Source of the DNA: DRVP01 sp964604045
GTDB lineage: Archaea > Thermoproteota > Bathyarchaeia > Bathyarchaeales > Bathycorpusculaceae
Assembly (NCBI GenBank): GCA_964604045.1
Contig: CAZRXM010000031.1
Span: 1-12,701, forward strand
Direction of reading: 5' to 3'
Length of the DNA stretch: 12,701 nt
The notes below the pieces were generated by a model, which made no database searches, had not been told where the DNA came from, and saw only the letters and a list, made by a program, of their open reading frames with translations. Position numbers and translations under genes: made by a program. Of this stretch, positions 1 to 6,672 are shown piece after piece (position 1 is the first letter of the stretch; each line of letters starts with the position of its first letter).

Positions 1-37
1 GAGGCTCAGAGCCTAGACCAAGCTAGCCGACAGCCCC
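1..37 (-). tRNA. tRNA gene, 5' half only (cut by window start); anticodon begins with C
   Basis: Read on the minus strand from base 37 down to base 1, the sequence folds as the first half of a tRNA. The acceptor strand is GGGGCTG, followed by U8 and C9. The D-arm has stems GGCU/GGCU (two G-C and two G-U pairs) and the conserved loop bases A14, G15, G18-G19 and A21. Next come C26, the 5' anticodon strand TGAGC, C32 and U33. Base 1 is position 34, so the anticodon starts with C, but its other two bases lie outside the window. Gly(CCC), Glu(CUC), Pro(CGG) and Val(CAC) all remain possible. The 3' half, and any intron after position 37, cannot be seen. Confidence 0.72.
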
Positions 38-148
38 TTAAACGTGTTTTCACATTTTATCTTTGTGTTAGGTTTAATAAAGGTGTTTTCTTAAACCTTT
101 AAACCCTTATCTGAGGCTATAGCTATTTGCCTTATCGGGGCTTGAAGG
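38..148. promoter_or_regulatory. divergent promoter region between the tRNA and the NrdD-like regulator
   Basis: This 111-base AT-rich spacer must hold promoters for both flanking genes. For the tRNA (minus strand), TATA-like matches are GATAAAAT at about 54-61 and CTTTATTAAAC at about 72-82. For the plus-strand gene, CCTTTAAAC at 96-104 would place transcription start near 125-130, giving a short leader before the GTG at 149. The multiple TTTAAA-type words make the exact boxes uncertain. No coding sequence is seen here. Confidence 0.35.
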
Positions 149-2326
149 GTGTCCAGTCAACTTCAACGTCTGCGTGGGGTCCGCGTCTTGAAGGCTGTTT
201 CTTCAGCCATCCGCCTGCAGATTTTGAGTCTTCTTTTTGACAGGGGTGAGCTTTCCTACACGGAGCTGATGAACCTTTTGAAGATGAGTCCAAGCCGGGA
301 TGCGGGACGCTTCGCTTACCATTTAAAGTTTCTGCTTAGAACCGGCTTGGTTGAGGTTGACGCGTCTTCCAAGAAATATAAGTTAACTGATTTGGGATGC
401 ACGGTTTTGGAGGTCGCCGAGGAAATCGAGAGGAGGGGGTTTAAATCCCAAAGGGTTCTTGTCCGCACTTCACGTTTCACCCTTGAAGAGTTTGACGTAA
501 ACCGCATCGTTGACTCCCTCGTAAAAGAGGCAGGGATGCCCGTTGAACAGGCTAAGAAGGTGGCTAAGGAGGCTGAAAAACGTCTCCTAAAAGCTAAAAC
601 GAAGTATTTGACAGCCCCATTAATAAGGGAGGTTGTAAACGGAATCCTCATCGAGAAGGGTTTGGAGGAACACCGCCATAAACTCACCCGTCTAGGACTT
701 CCAGTATACGATGTGACCCAAAGGTTGAGGGAGAAAGACTTCGACAACGCCTCAGCCGTTCACGAAGAGTTCGGGAGAAACGTTGTCGCAGAATACGTGC
801 TTCTAAACGTTTTGCCAAGAGACGTAGCAGACGCCCACATGTCTGGAAAACTACACATAGAAAACTTAGGTGACTGGATTCTAAAGCCGGAGGAAGCCGT
901 GCACGACCTAAGGTTCTTCTTTGAAAAAAATTTAGCTCCCCAACTTTTCCACAGCCCTAGGAGTTTGCATTCAGCCTTAAACCTAACCTTCAACATTCTC
1001 CTACACTCGGCAAGGGAGATCAGCGGCACCCAAACTCTCGAATACTTCAACGTTTTTCTAGCCCCCTTCATGAAAGGCTTGAGGCTTGAAGAAGTCAGAG
1101 AGGCTTTGAGGCTTTTCGTCTACAATTTAAGCCATCACGTGGACGTCGCGTTAAGCCTCGAACTCACGGTTCCAGACTTTTTGGCATCTAAACCCGTTGC
1201 TGGAGAGCCAGCCCGGGGCGTTTACGGAGATTTTATAGAAGAATGTAAAGCCATGGCCCTCCTCACGCTGGAGGTTTTGGCTGAGGAAAGCTTAAGCAGG
1301 CCGCCGGCGAACCCTAAGGTTGTAGTTAAACTGCGGCGTGAAGCCTTCAAAGACGAAGAAGCCTCAAAAATACTTCTTACAGCCCACAGTTTGGCCGCTG
1401 AAAGGAGCATACCTTACTTTGCAAACAACCTCAAAGAGGGAGAGGGATGCACAATTTTTTCACCATCAGCCTTCCAGCTCAAAGCAGATTTAAAGGGCGA
1501 CTGGGAAGTCGACACCCTCCGCACAGGCGTTTTAGGAACGGTAACTATAAACCTTCCGAGAACAGCCTACGAATCAAACGGAAACGAAAAAACTTTCCTT
1601 GAAAAGCTCAGAGAAACCATCGAAATGGCCATGCAAGCCGTTGAAATCAAAAATAGAACGCTTAGGCATACCGCAGGAAGCTTCCTACGTTTTTTGACTC
1701 AAACTTTTAATGGCGACCAATATTTCAGGCTGGAAAACTCCGCCCGCCTAATAAACCTCGCCGGCCTCGAAGAAGCCTCGGAAGCCTTTACCGGTGGGAG
1801 AAGCCTTTATGAAAGCGAGGAAGCCTCAAAGTTCGCCGCGAAGACGCTTCGTTACGTTTTTGAAGTTCTCCGCGATGGGGGAGGACGAGAAAGAGGTTAT
1901 CTGCCATCTATGAAGCCTTCCCTAGAGGCTTCCCGTAGACTGGTTAGGCAGGATATTGAACGCTATGGTTTAGCGAAAACCCGCTTCCGCGGAACGAAGG
2001 ATAAACCCTACTACTCAACTTTCAAAAAAATAGAAGCCCGAAATCTTGAAGCCTCGTTGAAGATGCTGGCGGTTTGGAAAGATTTTTACCCGCTTCTCGC
2101 AGGCGGCAAACTCACCGTGGTGGAGTTGGGCGAAGCCGAATATAGGACTGAGGAACTCTTGTCTTTAACCAAGAGGCTTGCCCTAGACTATGGAGTGGAG
2201 TTTTTCACGTACAACTTTAGCCTAACATATTGTGAACGGTGCGGGAGAAGCGTTCGGGGAGTAATCCACAAGTGTCCAGGATGCGGCTCCGTCAACTCTT
2301 TAACAATTTTTAAACGTTACCCGTGA
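149..2326 (+). CDS. HTH / ATP-cone / NrdD-like protein, probably a catalytically inactive regulator
   Basis: This 725-residue protein has three parts. Residues about 10-90 form an ArsR-like winged helix. Residues about 102-192 form an ATP-cone, the nucleotide-sensing domain of ribonucleotide reductases and of NrdR. Residues about 200-725 resemble class III anaerobic ribonucleotide reductase, with family marks ADAHMSGKLHIENL (229-240 region), HDLRFFF (252-258) and GTVTINLPR (463-471). It ends in a zinc ribbon (C695, C698, C709, C712). The catalytic residues appear lost: there is no Cys before HDLRFFF, the finger loop reads SPSAFQLKADL where a Cys is expected, and the chain stops 13 residues after the last zinc Cys, at the point where the glycyl-radical loop (RxxGY) should start. 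A dNTP/ATP-responsive transcription regulator is inferred. The GTG start is the first possible one, since an in-frame TGA lies at 143-145. GGGG at 137-140 may serve as ribosome site. Confidence 0.85.
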   Translation: MSSQLQRLRGVRVLKAVSSAIRLQILSLLFDRGELSYTELMNLLKMSPSRDAGRFAYHLKFLLRTGLVEVDASSKKYKLTDLGCTVLEVAEEIERRGFKSQRVLVRTSRFTLEEFDVNRIVDSLVKEAGMPVEQAKKVAKEAEKRLLKAKTKYLTAPLIREVVNGILIEKGLEEHRHKLTRLGLPVYDVTQRLREKDFDNASAVHEEFGRNVVAEYVLLNVLPRDVADAHMSGKLHIENLGDWILKPEEAVHDLRFFFEKNLAPQLFHSPRSLHSALNLTFNILLHSAREISGTQTLEYFNVFLAPFMKGLRLEEVREALRLFVYNLSHHVDVALSLELTVPDFLASKPVAGEPARGVYGDFIEECKAMALLTLEVLAEESLSRPPANPKVVVKLRREAFKDEEASKILLTAHSLAAERSIPYFANNLKEGEGCTIFSPSAFQLKADLKGDWEVDTLRTGVLGTVTINLPRTAYESNGNEKTFLEKLRETIEMAMQAVEIKNRTLRHTAGSFLRFLTQTFNGDQYFRLENSARLINLAGLEEASEAFTGGRSLYESEEASKFAAKTLRYVFEVLRDGGGRERGYLPSMKPSLEASRRLVRQDIERYGLAKTRFRGTKDKPYYSTFKKIEARNLEASLKMLAVWKDFYPLLAGGKLTVVELGEAEYRTEELLSLTKRLALDYGVEFFTYNFSLTYCERCGRSVRGVIHKCPGCGSVNSLTIFKRYP

Positions 2327-2329
2327 AGG

Positions 2330-3250
2330 CTATTTCACCGCGCCCAATACCAACGCGAGGAGAGCCATCCTCACGACTATGCCGTTCCAGACTTGCTGGA
2401 AGTAGCGGGCGTGGGGTGTGTAATCCACTTCTGGAGCGATTTCGTCCACGCGGGGTAGGGGATGAAGTATGATCATGTCCTTTTTGGCTTTCTTCAAAAC
2501 CTCCAAGTCTATCTTGTAGGAGCCTTTGACCTTGATGTATTCGGCGGGGTCTGGGAAACGCTCCTTCTGGATTCTCGTCACGTACATGACGTCCAGGTCT
2601 GGAACTACCTTGGCTATGTCCGTCTCCTCCACCACCGGAATTTTGCCCCTTATTTCTTCCAAGACCTCCCTCCGCATTTTCAGGGATTCTGGGGAAACTA
2701 GGTAAAGCTCCACGTTGTAGTTGGAGAGGGCGTAGGCAAGCGAATGCACGGTCCTGCCATACCTCAAGTCGCCCACCAAGGCTATTTTTAGACCGTCTAT
2801 AGTGCCCTTCTCCTTCAGAACTGTGTAAAGGTCTAAAAGGGCTTGGGTGGGATGCTCCTCGGCGCCGCTTCCACCATTAATTATTGGCACTTTGGCGAAC
2901 TCCGCAGCTAGCCTCGCTGCGCCTTCAAGGGGGTGTCTTATGGCTATTACGTCGGCGTAGTTCTCCACCGTCCGAACAGTATCAGCCAGGTTTTCGCCCT
3001 TCCTCACCGAAGCTATTTCGGCCTCCGCAAAGCCTATGGTGGAGCCTCCAAGCTTGTGCATGGCTGCCTCAAAGCTTAGGCGGGTGCGGGTGCTTGGCTC
3101 AAAAAACAGCGTGGCGAGGATTTTACCCTTTAGCATGTCTGAACCTTTCTTGGCTAGGGGCTCCATGGCACCCGCAACTTTCAAAATGTAGTCTATTTCC
3201 TCCCTTGAGAAATCGCGGATGGATATAATGTCCCTTCCAGCGAACTCCAA
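2330..3250 (-). CDS. pyrB: aspartate carbamoyltransferase, catalytic chain
   Basis: Catalyses carbamoyl phosphate + aspartate to N-carbamoyl-aspartate, the first committed step of pyrimidine synthesis, in the cytoplasm. Its 306 residues match the family length. The carbamoyl-phosphate loop STRTR is at 53-57, S81 and K84 match the loop contributed by the neighbouring subunit, R105 and HPTQ (133-136) line the active site, and HPLPR (263-267) precedes the aspartate-binding segment. The TTG start is forced, because an in-frame TAG lies four codons upstream and the protein begins exactly where homologues do. A TATA box at 3282-3291 gives a leader of only about 10 bases. The gene ends 3 bases from the stop of the NrdD-like gene. 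Its partner pyrI is divergent rather than in the same operon. Confidence 0.97.
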   Translation of the reverse strand: MEFAGRDIISIRDFSREEIDYILKVAGAMEPLAKKGSDMLKGKILATLFFEPSTRTRLSFEAAMHKLGGSTIGFAEAEIASVRKGENLADTVRTVENYADVIAIRHPLEGAARLAAEFAKVPIINGGSGAEEHPTQALLDLYTVLKEKGTIDGLKIALVGDLRYGRTVHSLAYALSNYNVELYLVSPESLKMRREVLEEIRGKIPVVEETDIAKVVPDLDVMYVTRIQKERFPDPAEYIKVKGSYKIDLEVLKKAKKDMIILHPLPRVDEIAPEVDYTPHARYFQQVWNGIVVRMALLALVLGAVK

Positions 3251-3281
3251 ACCTGCACCCTAAACAGAAGCTTCACGTTTT

Positions 3282-3291
3282 GCTTAAATAG
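3282..3291 (-). promoter_or_regulatory. TATA box for pyrB
   Basis: On the minus strand this reads CTATTTAAGC, preceded by GAAAAG, which resembles an archaeal BRE/TATA pair. Transcription would begin about 25 bases downstream, near 3260, only some 10 bases before the TTG start. Confidence 0.5.
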
Positions 3292-3315
3292 CTTTTCACC
3301 GGCACGCGTTGGCGG

Positions 3316-3330
3316 GTTTAAACTTTTTAT
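3316..3330 (+). promoter_or_regulatory. TATA region for pyrI
   Basis: GTTTAAACTTTTTAT lies 41-55 bases before the pyrI start codon. Transcription start is expected around 3345-3352, so the ribosome site GGGGAG at 3359-3364 would sit in a leader of about 20 bases. Confidence 0.5.
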
Positions 3331-3370
3331 CCCTCCATCTAACTATAAGCTCTGGAAAGGGGAGATTTAA

Positions 3371-3835
3371 ATGAGCGAGACCATGCTTTATGTTTCAAAA
3401 ATAAAGGACGGCACGGTTATAGACCATATCACAGGAGGCCACGCCCTAGACGTTGTTAAAATTTTGGGGATAACGGGTAAAGAGAACCGAATAATCACCA
3501 TTGCCATGAACGTGCCGAGCAAGCGCTTCAAGGTTAAAGATATAGTAAAAATCGAGGGGAGGGAGTTGAACCCAAGAGAGGTTCACAAGATTGCTTTGTT
3601 GGCGCCCCATGCAACCATAAACATTATACGCAACTACAAGGTTGTGGAGAAGCAGAGGGTTAAGCTTCCAGGCGTTATTGAGGGCATTGTTAAATGCGCG
3701 AACCCCGCCTGCATAAGCAACAGCAACGAACCCGTCCACCCCAAATTCTACGTGAAAAGCGAGGATCCGTTGATTCTGAAGTGCCACTACTGCGGCTATA
3801 TGATGGATAAAAATGACATCCTTAAACAGTTCTGA
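3371..3835 (+). CDS. pyrI: aspartate carbamoyltransferase, regulatory chain
   Basis: PyrI binds nucleotide effectors (CTP, UTP, ATP in the known enzymes) and links PyrB trimers into the allosteric holoenzyme. The 154-residue length is typical. The N-terminal allosteric domain spans about 5-100, including the K60-IEGRELNPREV stretch characteristic of the family. The C-terminal zinc domain has the four expected cysteines C109, C114, C138 and C141, at the same numbering as E. coli PyrI. An ATG start follows GGGGAG at 3359-3364 with a 6-base gap. pyrB lies divergently 120 bases away, so subunit balance must come from two promoters rather than from one mRNA as in the usual pyrBI operon. Confidence 0.96.
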   Translation: MSETMLYVSKIKDGTVIDHITGGHALDVVKILGITGKENRIITIAMNVPSKRFKVKDIVKIEGRELNPREVHKIALLAPHATINIIRNYKVVEKQRVKLPGVIEGIVKCANPACISNSNEPVHPKFYVKSEDPLILKCHYCGYMMDKNDILKQF

Positions 3836-3860
3836 GACGAGTGTTCGGTTTTTAGGTAAT

Positions 3861-3868
3861 GCTTATAT
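3861..3868 (+). promoter_or_regulatory. TATA box positioned for a leaderless start at 3891
   Basis: GCTTATAT is centred about 26 bases before the ATG at 3891, the spacing expected when transcription starts at the start codon. The reading frame from that ATG hits TGA after eight codons, so this may be the surviving promoter of a dead gene. Confidence 0.4.
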
Positions 3869-3890
3869 CCGAAGACGTGATATTCCAAAC

Positions 3891-4510
3891 ATGGATATGT
3901 CAAAAAGGACATATTGAACACGTAGAACAAAAATACAAGTCAAGGAAGCGGGTGAAATGATAGAAATCCTAACAACCCTCTGGACCACCTTTATAGCTAC
4001 ACGGTATGGTACTTCACAATGGCGAAACATTATGCGCCCCAGCTCTGAAATTACCTCGAGATGGTAGCCTCTCTTGACCATTGGACATTGCAAGAAAACC
4101 TGAAGCCTTCCAGGTTGACCTGAAAACCTTTTTGGACCAGCATCCAGACACTTGGAAAAACTCATTCTAAAACATTTATGCCAAGCGTTAGGGCTTAAAG
4201 TGGAATAAAAAGAGTTCAGTTTTCCCGAGTCATAGGTGCCTTGAGAAAGATTTACACAATAATTGGATTTGAAAAGGTACGGGAAGCTCGTAGAATAGCA
4301 TTGGACTCAAACGGTTAGAATATCGCTATCGTGCTTTTGAGGGGTCTCGAAATACCAAAGGATCCTATCTAGAATATGTTGGATGCCTATGGCGCGGTTA
4401 ACAACGCCATAAGTTCAGACATAACCAGTGAGCAAAGCTTCCCAAATGCGGTAAATGGGTCAATGAACCTTAAAATAACTTGCACAGCTCCTCAGAATCT
4501 AGGTGTTTAA
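3891..4510 (+). pseudogene. decayed protein-coding gene, family not recognised
   Basis: No intact gene occupies this 620-base stretch, but protein-like segments occur on the plus strand. From ATG 3891 the frame gives MDMSKRTY and then TGA, and stays open again until TAG at 4065 (with KEAGEMIEILTTLWTTFIA inside). A second frame carries YTVWYFTMAKHYAPQL, then TGA at 4046 and a further open run. A third frame, 4078-4170, carries FQVDLKTFLDQHPDTWKNSF. The longest segment, 4199-4510, includes IGFEKVREARRIALDSNG, TAG (4316), NIAIVLLRGLEIPKDPI, TAG (4370) and NMLDAYGAVNNAI, ending at TAA 4508. The plausible amino-acid composition broken by stops and frame changes suggests decay. I do not recognise the ancestor. 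It ends 4 bases from the stop of the divergent ion-channel gene. Chance open frames are the alternative. Confidence 0.5.
3895..3914. repeat. perfect 7-bp inverted repeat, 6-base spacer
   Basis: ATATGTC and GACATAT flank AAAAAG. The repeat begins 4 bases after the ATG at 3891, beside the inferred transcription start. It could be an RNA hairpin or a small operator; the sequence does not decide. Confidence 0.5.
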
Positions 4511-4514
4511 GTAG

Positions 4515-5459
4515 CTATAGGACTACTTGGATTACTATGATAGTTGCTATCAGGGCCGCCAACATTTTTAGGGCTTTGCTGTTGAATTTTTGAGCTTCCT
4601 CGGATTTTTTGGCGTCCACAAGCTTCATGATATAAACGGAAACTGACAAATTGTAGAGAAATATGGCGTAAACGGATATCATCATTCTGTCCGCCAAAGT
4701 CAAATAACCTATGGGGGGCAGGCCGCTGATTAGTGAGAGGTGCAAGGCTGAAGCAGACATGAGGGTTGAAACTGCCAGTCCTATTCTTTGGCCAAAGTTT
4801 TGTGGAGATATGAAGAAAGTTAAAAGTGAAATTGTTGTGATAATCAATATTGGAAGCACACTTTTAACGAAGGAGGAAAGCCCCGGCCGCTTCAAGTATA
4901 GGCTGAATACAAACCGTGAATAGGCTTCGTCGCCGTAAGAATGCTTCACAGAAAACGTCTCAAAGCCTCCAATTTCCCATCCAGCCACATTAACAGTCTC
5001 GTCCACAGCCGTTTCCGAGTCAGGCTCGTACACCAGATGTGAAGCATTAAGCCTTTTGTGTTCAAGCTCTATGGTTAAAGTGTGGGTTTCAAAGGGGTAA
5101 CGTGTAAAATCAAAGGTTTTGACAAATTCTCCTCGGATGCGATATTCGATGCGGCCCTCCTCTTCCCTGACAATTTCCGGTGTTCTTGTCGGTGCGCCGT
5201 TAACAATTTCAAACTCCTTAACCGTTGAAGCATTAATCTCGGATGTATTAAACCTAAACCACAAATAAAAGTCTAGACGATAGCTGCTGGCGGCCAAGTC
5301 AACCCTCTCCACATTCACAAGCCATACTCCGACTGAAACCTTGACGGGGATTGCCGTTGAAACCTGCCCGGCCTGAGCCTCAATTATCCCATGTACAAAC
5401 AGTAAAGCGGACACAAACATTGAAAGGCAAACAGTTAACGCAATACCATTCAGCCGCAT
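4515..5459 (-). CDS. pentameric ligand-gated ion channel homologue (Cys-loop receptor superfamily)
   Basis: A membrane receptor-channel like the bacterial GLIC and ELIC, 314 residues long. Residues 1-30 are a signal peptide. Residues about 35-195 form the extracellular beta-sandwich, with the Pro-loop FDFTRYPFETHTL (116-128), the prokaryotic counterpart of the Cys-loop and without its cysteines. Four membrane helices follow: M1 about 197-217, M2 about 223-246 (pore), M3 about 252-278 and M4 about 296-314. The M2-M3 link GLPPIGYLTLADR is typical of the family, and the M3-M4 loop is short, as in other prokaryotic members. In the pore, the -2' glutamate of GLIC appears to be Gly, with R225 at 0', S231 at 6' and Met at 9'. 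The ATG is preceded by GGTGGGAG. The gene lies 84 bases downstream of the methionine synthase but has its own TATA box. Ligand and ion preference are unknown. Confidence 0.93.
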   Translation of the reverse strand: MRLNGIALTVCLSMFVSALLFVHGIIEAQAGQVSTAIPVKVSVGVWLVNVERVDLAASSYRLDFYLWFRFNTSEINASTVKEFEIVNGAPTRTPEIVREEEGRIEYRIRGEFVKTFDFTRYPFETHTLTIELEHKRLNASHLVYEPDSETAVDETVNVAGWEIGGFETFSVKHSYGDEAYSRFVFSLYLKRPGLSSFVKSVLPILIITTISLLTFFISPQNFGQRIGLAVSTLMSASALHLSLISGLPPIGYLTLADRMMISVYAIFLYNLSVSVYIMKLVDAKKSEEAQKFNSKALKMLAALIATIIVIQVVL

Positions 5460-5495
5460 AGACTCCCACCGGGATTTCAGCCTTTTAAAGACTCC

Positions 5496-5510
5496 AATAT
5501 TTAAAAGCTT
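5496..5510 (-). promoter_or_regulatory. TATA box for the ion-channel gene
   Basis: On the minus strand this reads AAGCTTTTAAATATT. Transcription would start near 5478, leaving a leader of about 18 bases that includes the GGTGGGAG ribosome site at 5463-5470. This supports transcription independent of the upstream methionine synthase gene. Confidence 0.5.
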
Positions 5511-5543
5511 TCACCCCTCCATAAACTCCTGCAAACGTTCAAA

Positions 5544-6566
5544 CTAAATTTTAACGGCCTCAACGGTTCTCCTCAAAAGAGTTTGGGCTGCCTCCTGAGT
5601 GGGCCACCCTCCCAGTCCACAATCCGGCCCTGTGAAGGCCAATCTTTCCCCAAATCTAGCCTTCGCAGCTTCGAACCTACGTCTCATGACTCCGACATCT
5701 TCGACAATTTGCCAAGTCTGCGGCTTTTTTACTCCTTTTTCGTAGAGTTCAGCGAGAATGGCGTCTATGTCGGTTCTCGCTATGCCCACTCGGATTTTTT
5801 TGTCCGCCTTCTCCAACATGCTTTTAGAAACGGCTTCGAGGTTTTTCGGCGAGGCCGCATACTCGATGGAGACAACGTCTAGGTTTTCTACGTCCAAAAG
5901 GTCGACGAGTCTCGTTGTGGAGTGAACGTGAACCTGTTTCACGGCTCCGTGAAAGTTGAAGGCTTTCTCTAAAACATCTAAAACCGTGTCTCTGTCGGCG
6001 GCCACGTCGCGGAAGCCGAAACTAGGCTCGTCTATTGAGACCACCACAGTCCCAACATACTTATCGTCCAGAAGCGAGTTAACACAGAACCTTCGCACCG
6101 TTTCAGCGAACATTAGTAAAATATCCTTGTAGGCGGTTGCTCCAACTTCGGCGAGGTAAAGCTCGAAGGGGCCTGTCACGCAGACGCGGAGGAGAATCCT
6201 TTCAACGTTAAGCTCTTCGCAAAGCTTTCTAGCCTCGTTCTTGATGACCGCAACCTCTGGAATCACGGCGTCCCTGTAATCGACAATGTATGTGCCCCTT
6301 TCCATGGCTTTGTGAATAACTTCCGTGAACTGGCGGCGTATATCGTAATGCTGTGGATAGTTAACGACGTCTAGTCCAGCTTTGCACTTCGCCATAAACG
6401 AGGCCTTAACCACGTTGTGGAAGTTTCTAAGGAGGGACTCGTCATCCTTTGGGTCTTTACCTTCAGCTATCCAGGCTCTGGCTACAGCATATGCTTTTTC
6501 AAAGGCTTTTCGTTCAACAAAATCTGGCAGTGGGAAACTTCCCATGTCGTCGACTAGCACTTGCAT
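5544..6566 (-). CDS. core (short) cobalamin-independent-type methionine synthase
   Basis: A 340-residue MetE C-terminal-domain protein of the UROD/MetE-like barrel type, the short form found in archaea, which methylates homocysteine from a donor other than the triglutamyl folate used by full-length MetE. The barrel contains the DEPSFGF motif (179-185). Expected zinc/homocysteine ligands map to H213, E235 (SIE) and C316 (PDCGL). The second ligand, Cys in the usual HxC, is H215 here (HVHS). The start at 6566 was chosen over further upstream ATGs because the protein then opens MQVLVDDMGSFPLP, as in homologues, and because a TATA box 26 bases away predicts transcription starting at this ATG (leaderless). 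The longer frame would run into the divergent htpX gene. Methyl donor (methylcobalamin, a corrinoid protein or methyltetrahydropterin) is not readable from the sequence. Confidence 0.9.
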   Translation of the reverse strand: MQVLVDDMGSFPLPDFVERKAFEKAYAVARAWIAEGKDPKDDESLLRNFHNVVKASFMAKCKAGLDVVNYPQHYDIRRQFTEVIHKAMERGTYIVDYRDAVIPEVAVIKNEARKLCEELNVERILLRVCVTGPFELYLAEVGATAYKDILLMFAETVRRFCVNSLLDDKYVGTVVVSIDEPSFGFRDVAADRDTVLDVLEKAFNFHGAVKQVHVHSTTRLVDLLDVENLDVVSIEYAASPKNLEAVSKSMLEKADKKIRVGIARTDIDAILAELYEKGVKKPQTWQIVEDVGVMRRRFEAAKARFGERLAFTGPDCGLGGWPTQEAAQTLLRRTVEAVKI

Positions 6567-6586
6567 GGATTTAATGACGCTTGCCA

Positions 6587-6598
6587 AAATTATAAAAC
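6587..6598 (-). promoter_or_regulatory. TATA box for leaderless methionine synthase mRNA
   Basis: On the minus strand this reads GTTTTATAATTT. Its centre is about 26 bases from the ATG at 6566, and no ribosome-binding sequence lies between, both consistent with a leaderless transcript. This site decides the start codon. Confidence 0.6.
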
Positions 6599-6630
6599 TA
6601 CCTTTAGACATGCTGTTTAGGCAAGTAAAA

Positions 6631-6640
6631 CATATATAAG
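6631..6640 (+). promoter_or_regulatory. TATA box for htpX-like gene
   Basis: CATATATAAG predicts transcription start near 6658-6660. The ATG at 6649 would then lie upstream of the RNA, which favours the ATG at 6673. Confidence 0.6.
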
Positions 6641-6662
6641 AGGCTTTAATGCTTGAAGGCTT

Positions 6663-6670
6663 GAGGGTGA
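6663..6670 (+). promoter_or_regulatory. ribosome-binding site deciding the htpX start
   Basis: GAGGGTGA lies 2 bases before the ATG at 6673, with its GAGG core 6 bases from it. The alternative ATG at 6649 has no comparable sequence. Confidence 0.5.
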
Positions 6671-6672
6671 AT

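Noticed and set aside
316..747. 143-codon open frame antisense to the HTH and ATP-cone region.
   Set aside because: A shadow frame, low in recognisable structure and without ribosome site or promoter.
2310..2410. A shifted frame after the NrdD-like gene reads REGYF and might be a frameshifted glycyl-radical loop.
   Set aside because: The context does not match RxxGY spacing, and the extension would run into the conserved 3' end of pyrB. The other missing catalytic residues also argue that the loss is real.
3847..3853. T-rich stretch after pyrI as a terminator.
   Set aside because: Only five consecutive T residues and no hairpin, too weak to call.
3863..4165. 100-codon open frame on the minus strand in the long gap.
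   Set aside because: Its translation shows no family features or ribosome site, and the plus strand carries the more protein-like remnants and a TATA box.
4389..4410. Six-base inverted repeat ATGGCG/CGCCAT with a 10-base loop.
   Set aside because: Short, inside a coding remnant, and not followed by a T-run; probably chance.
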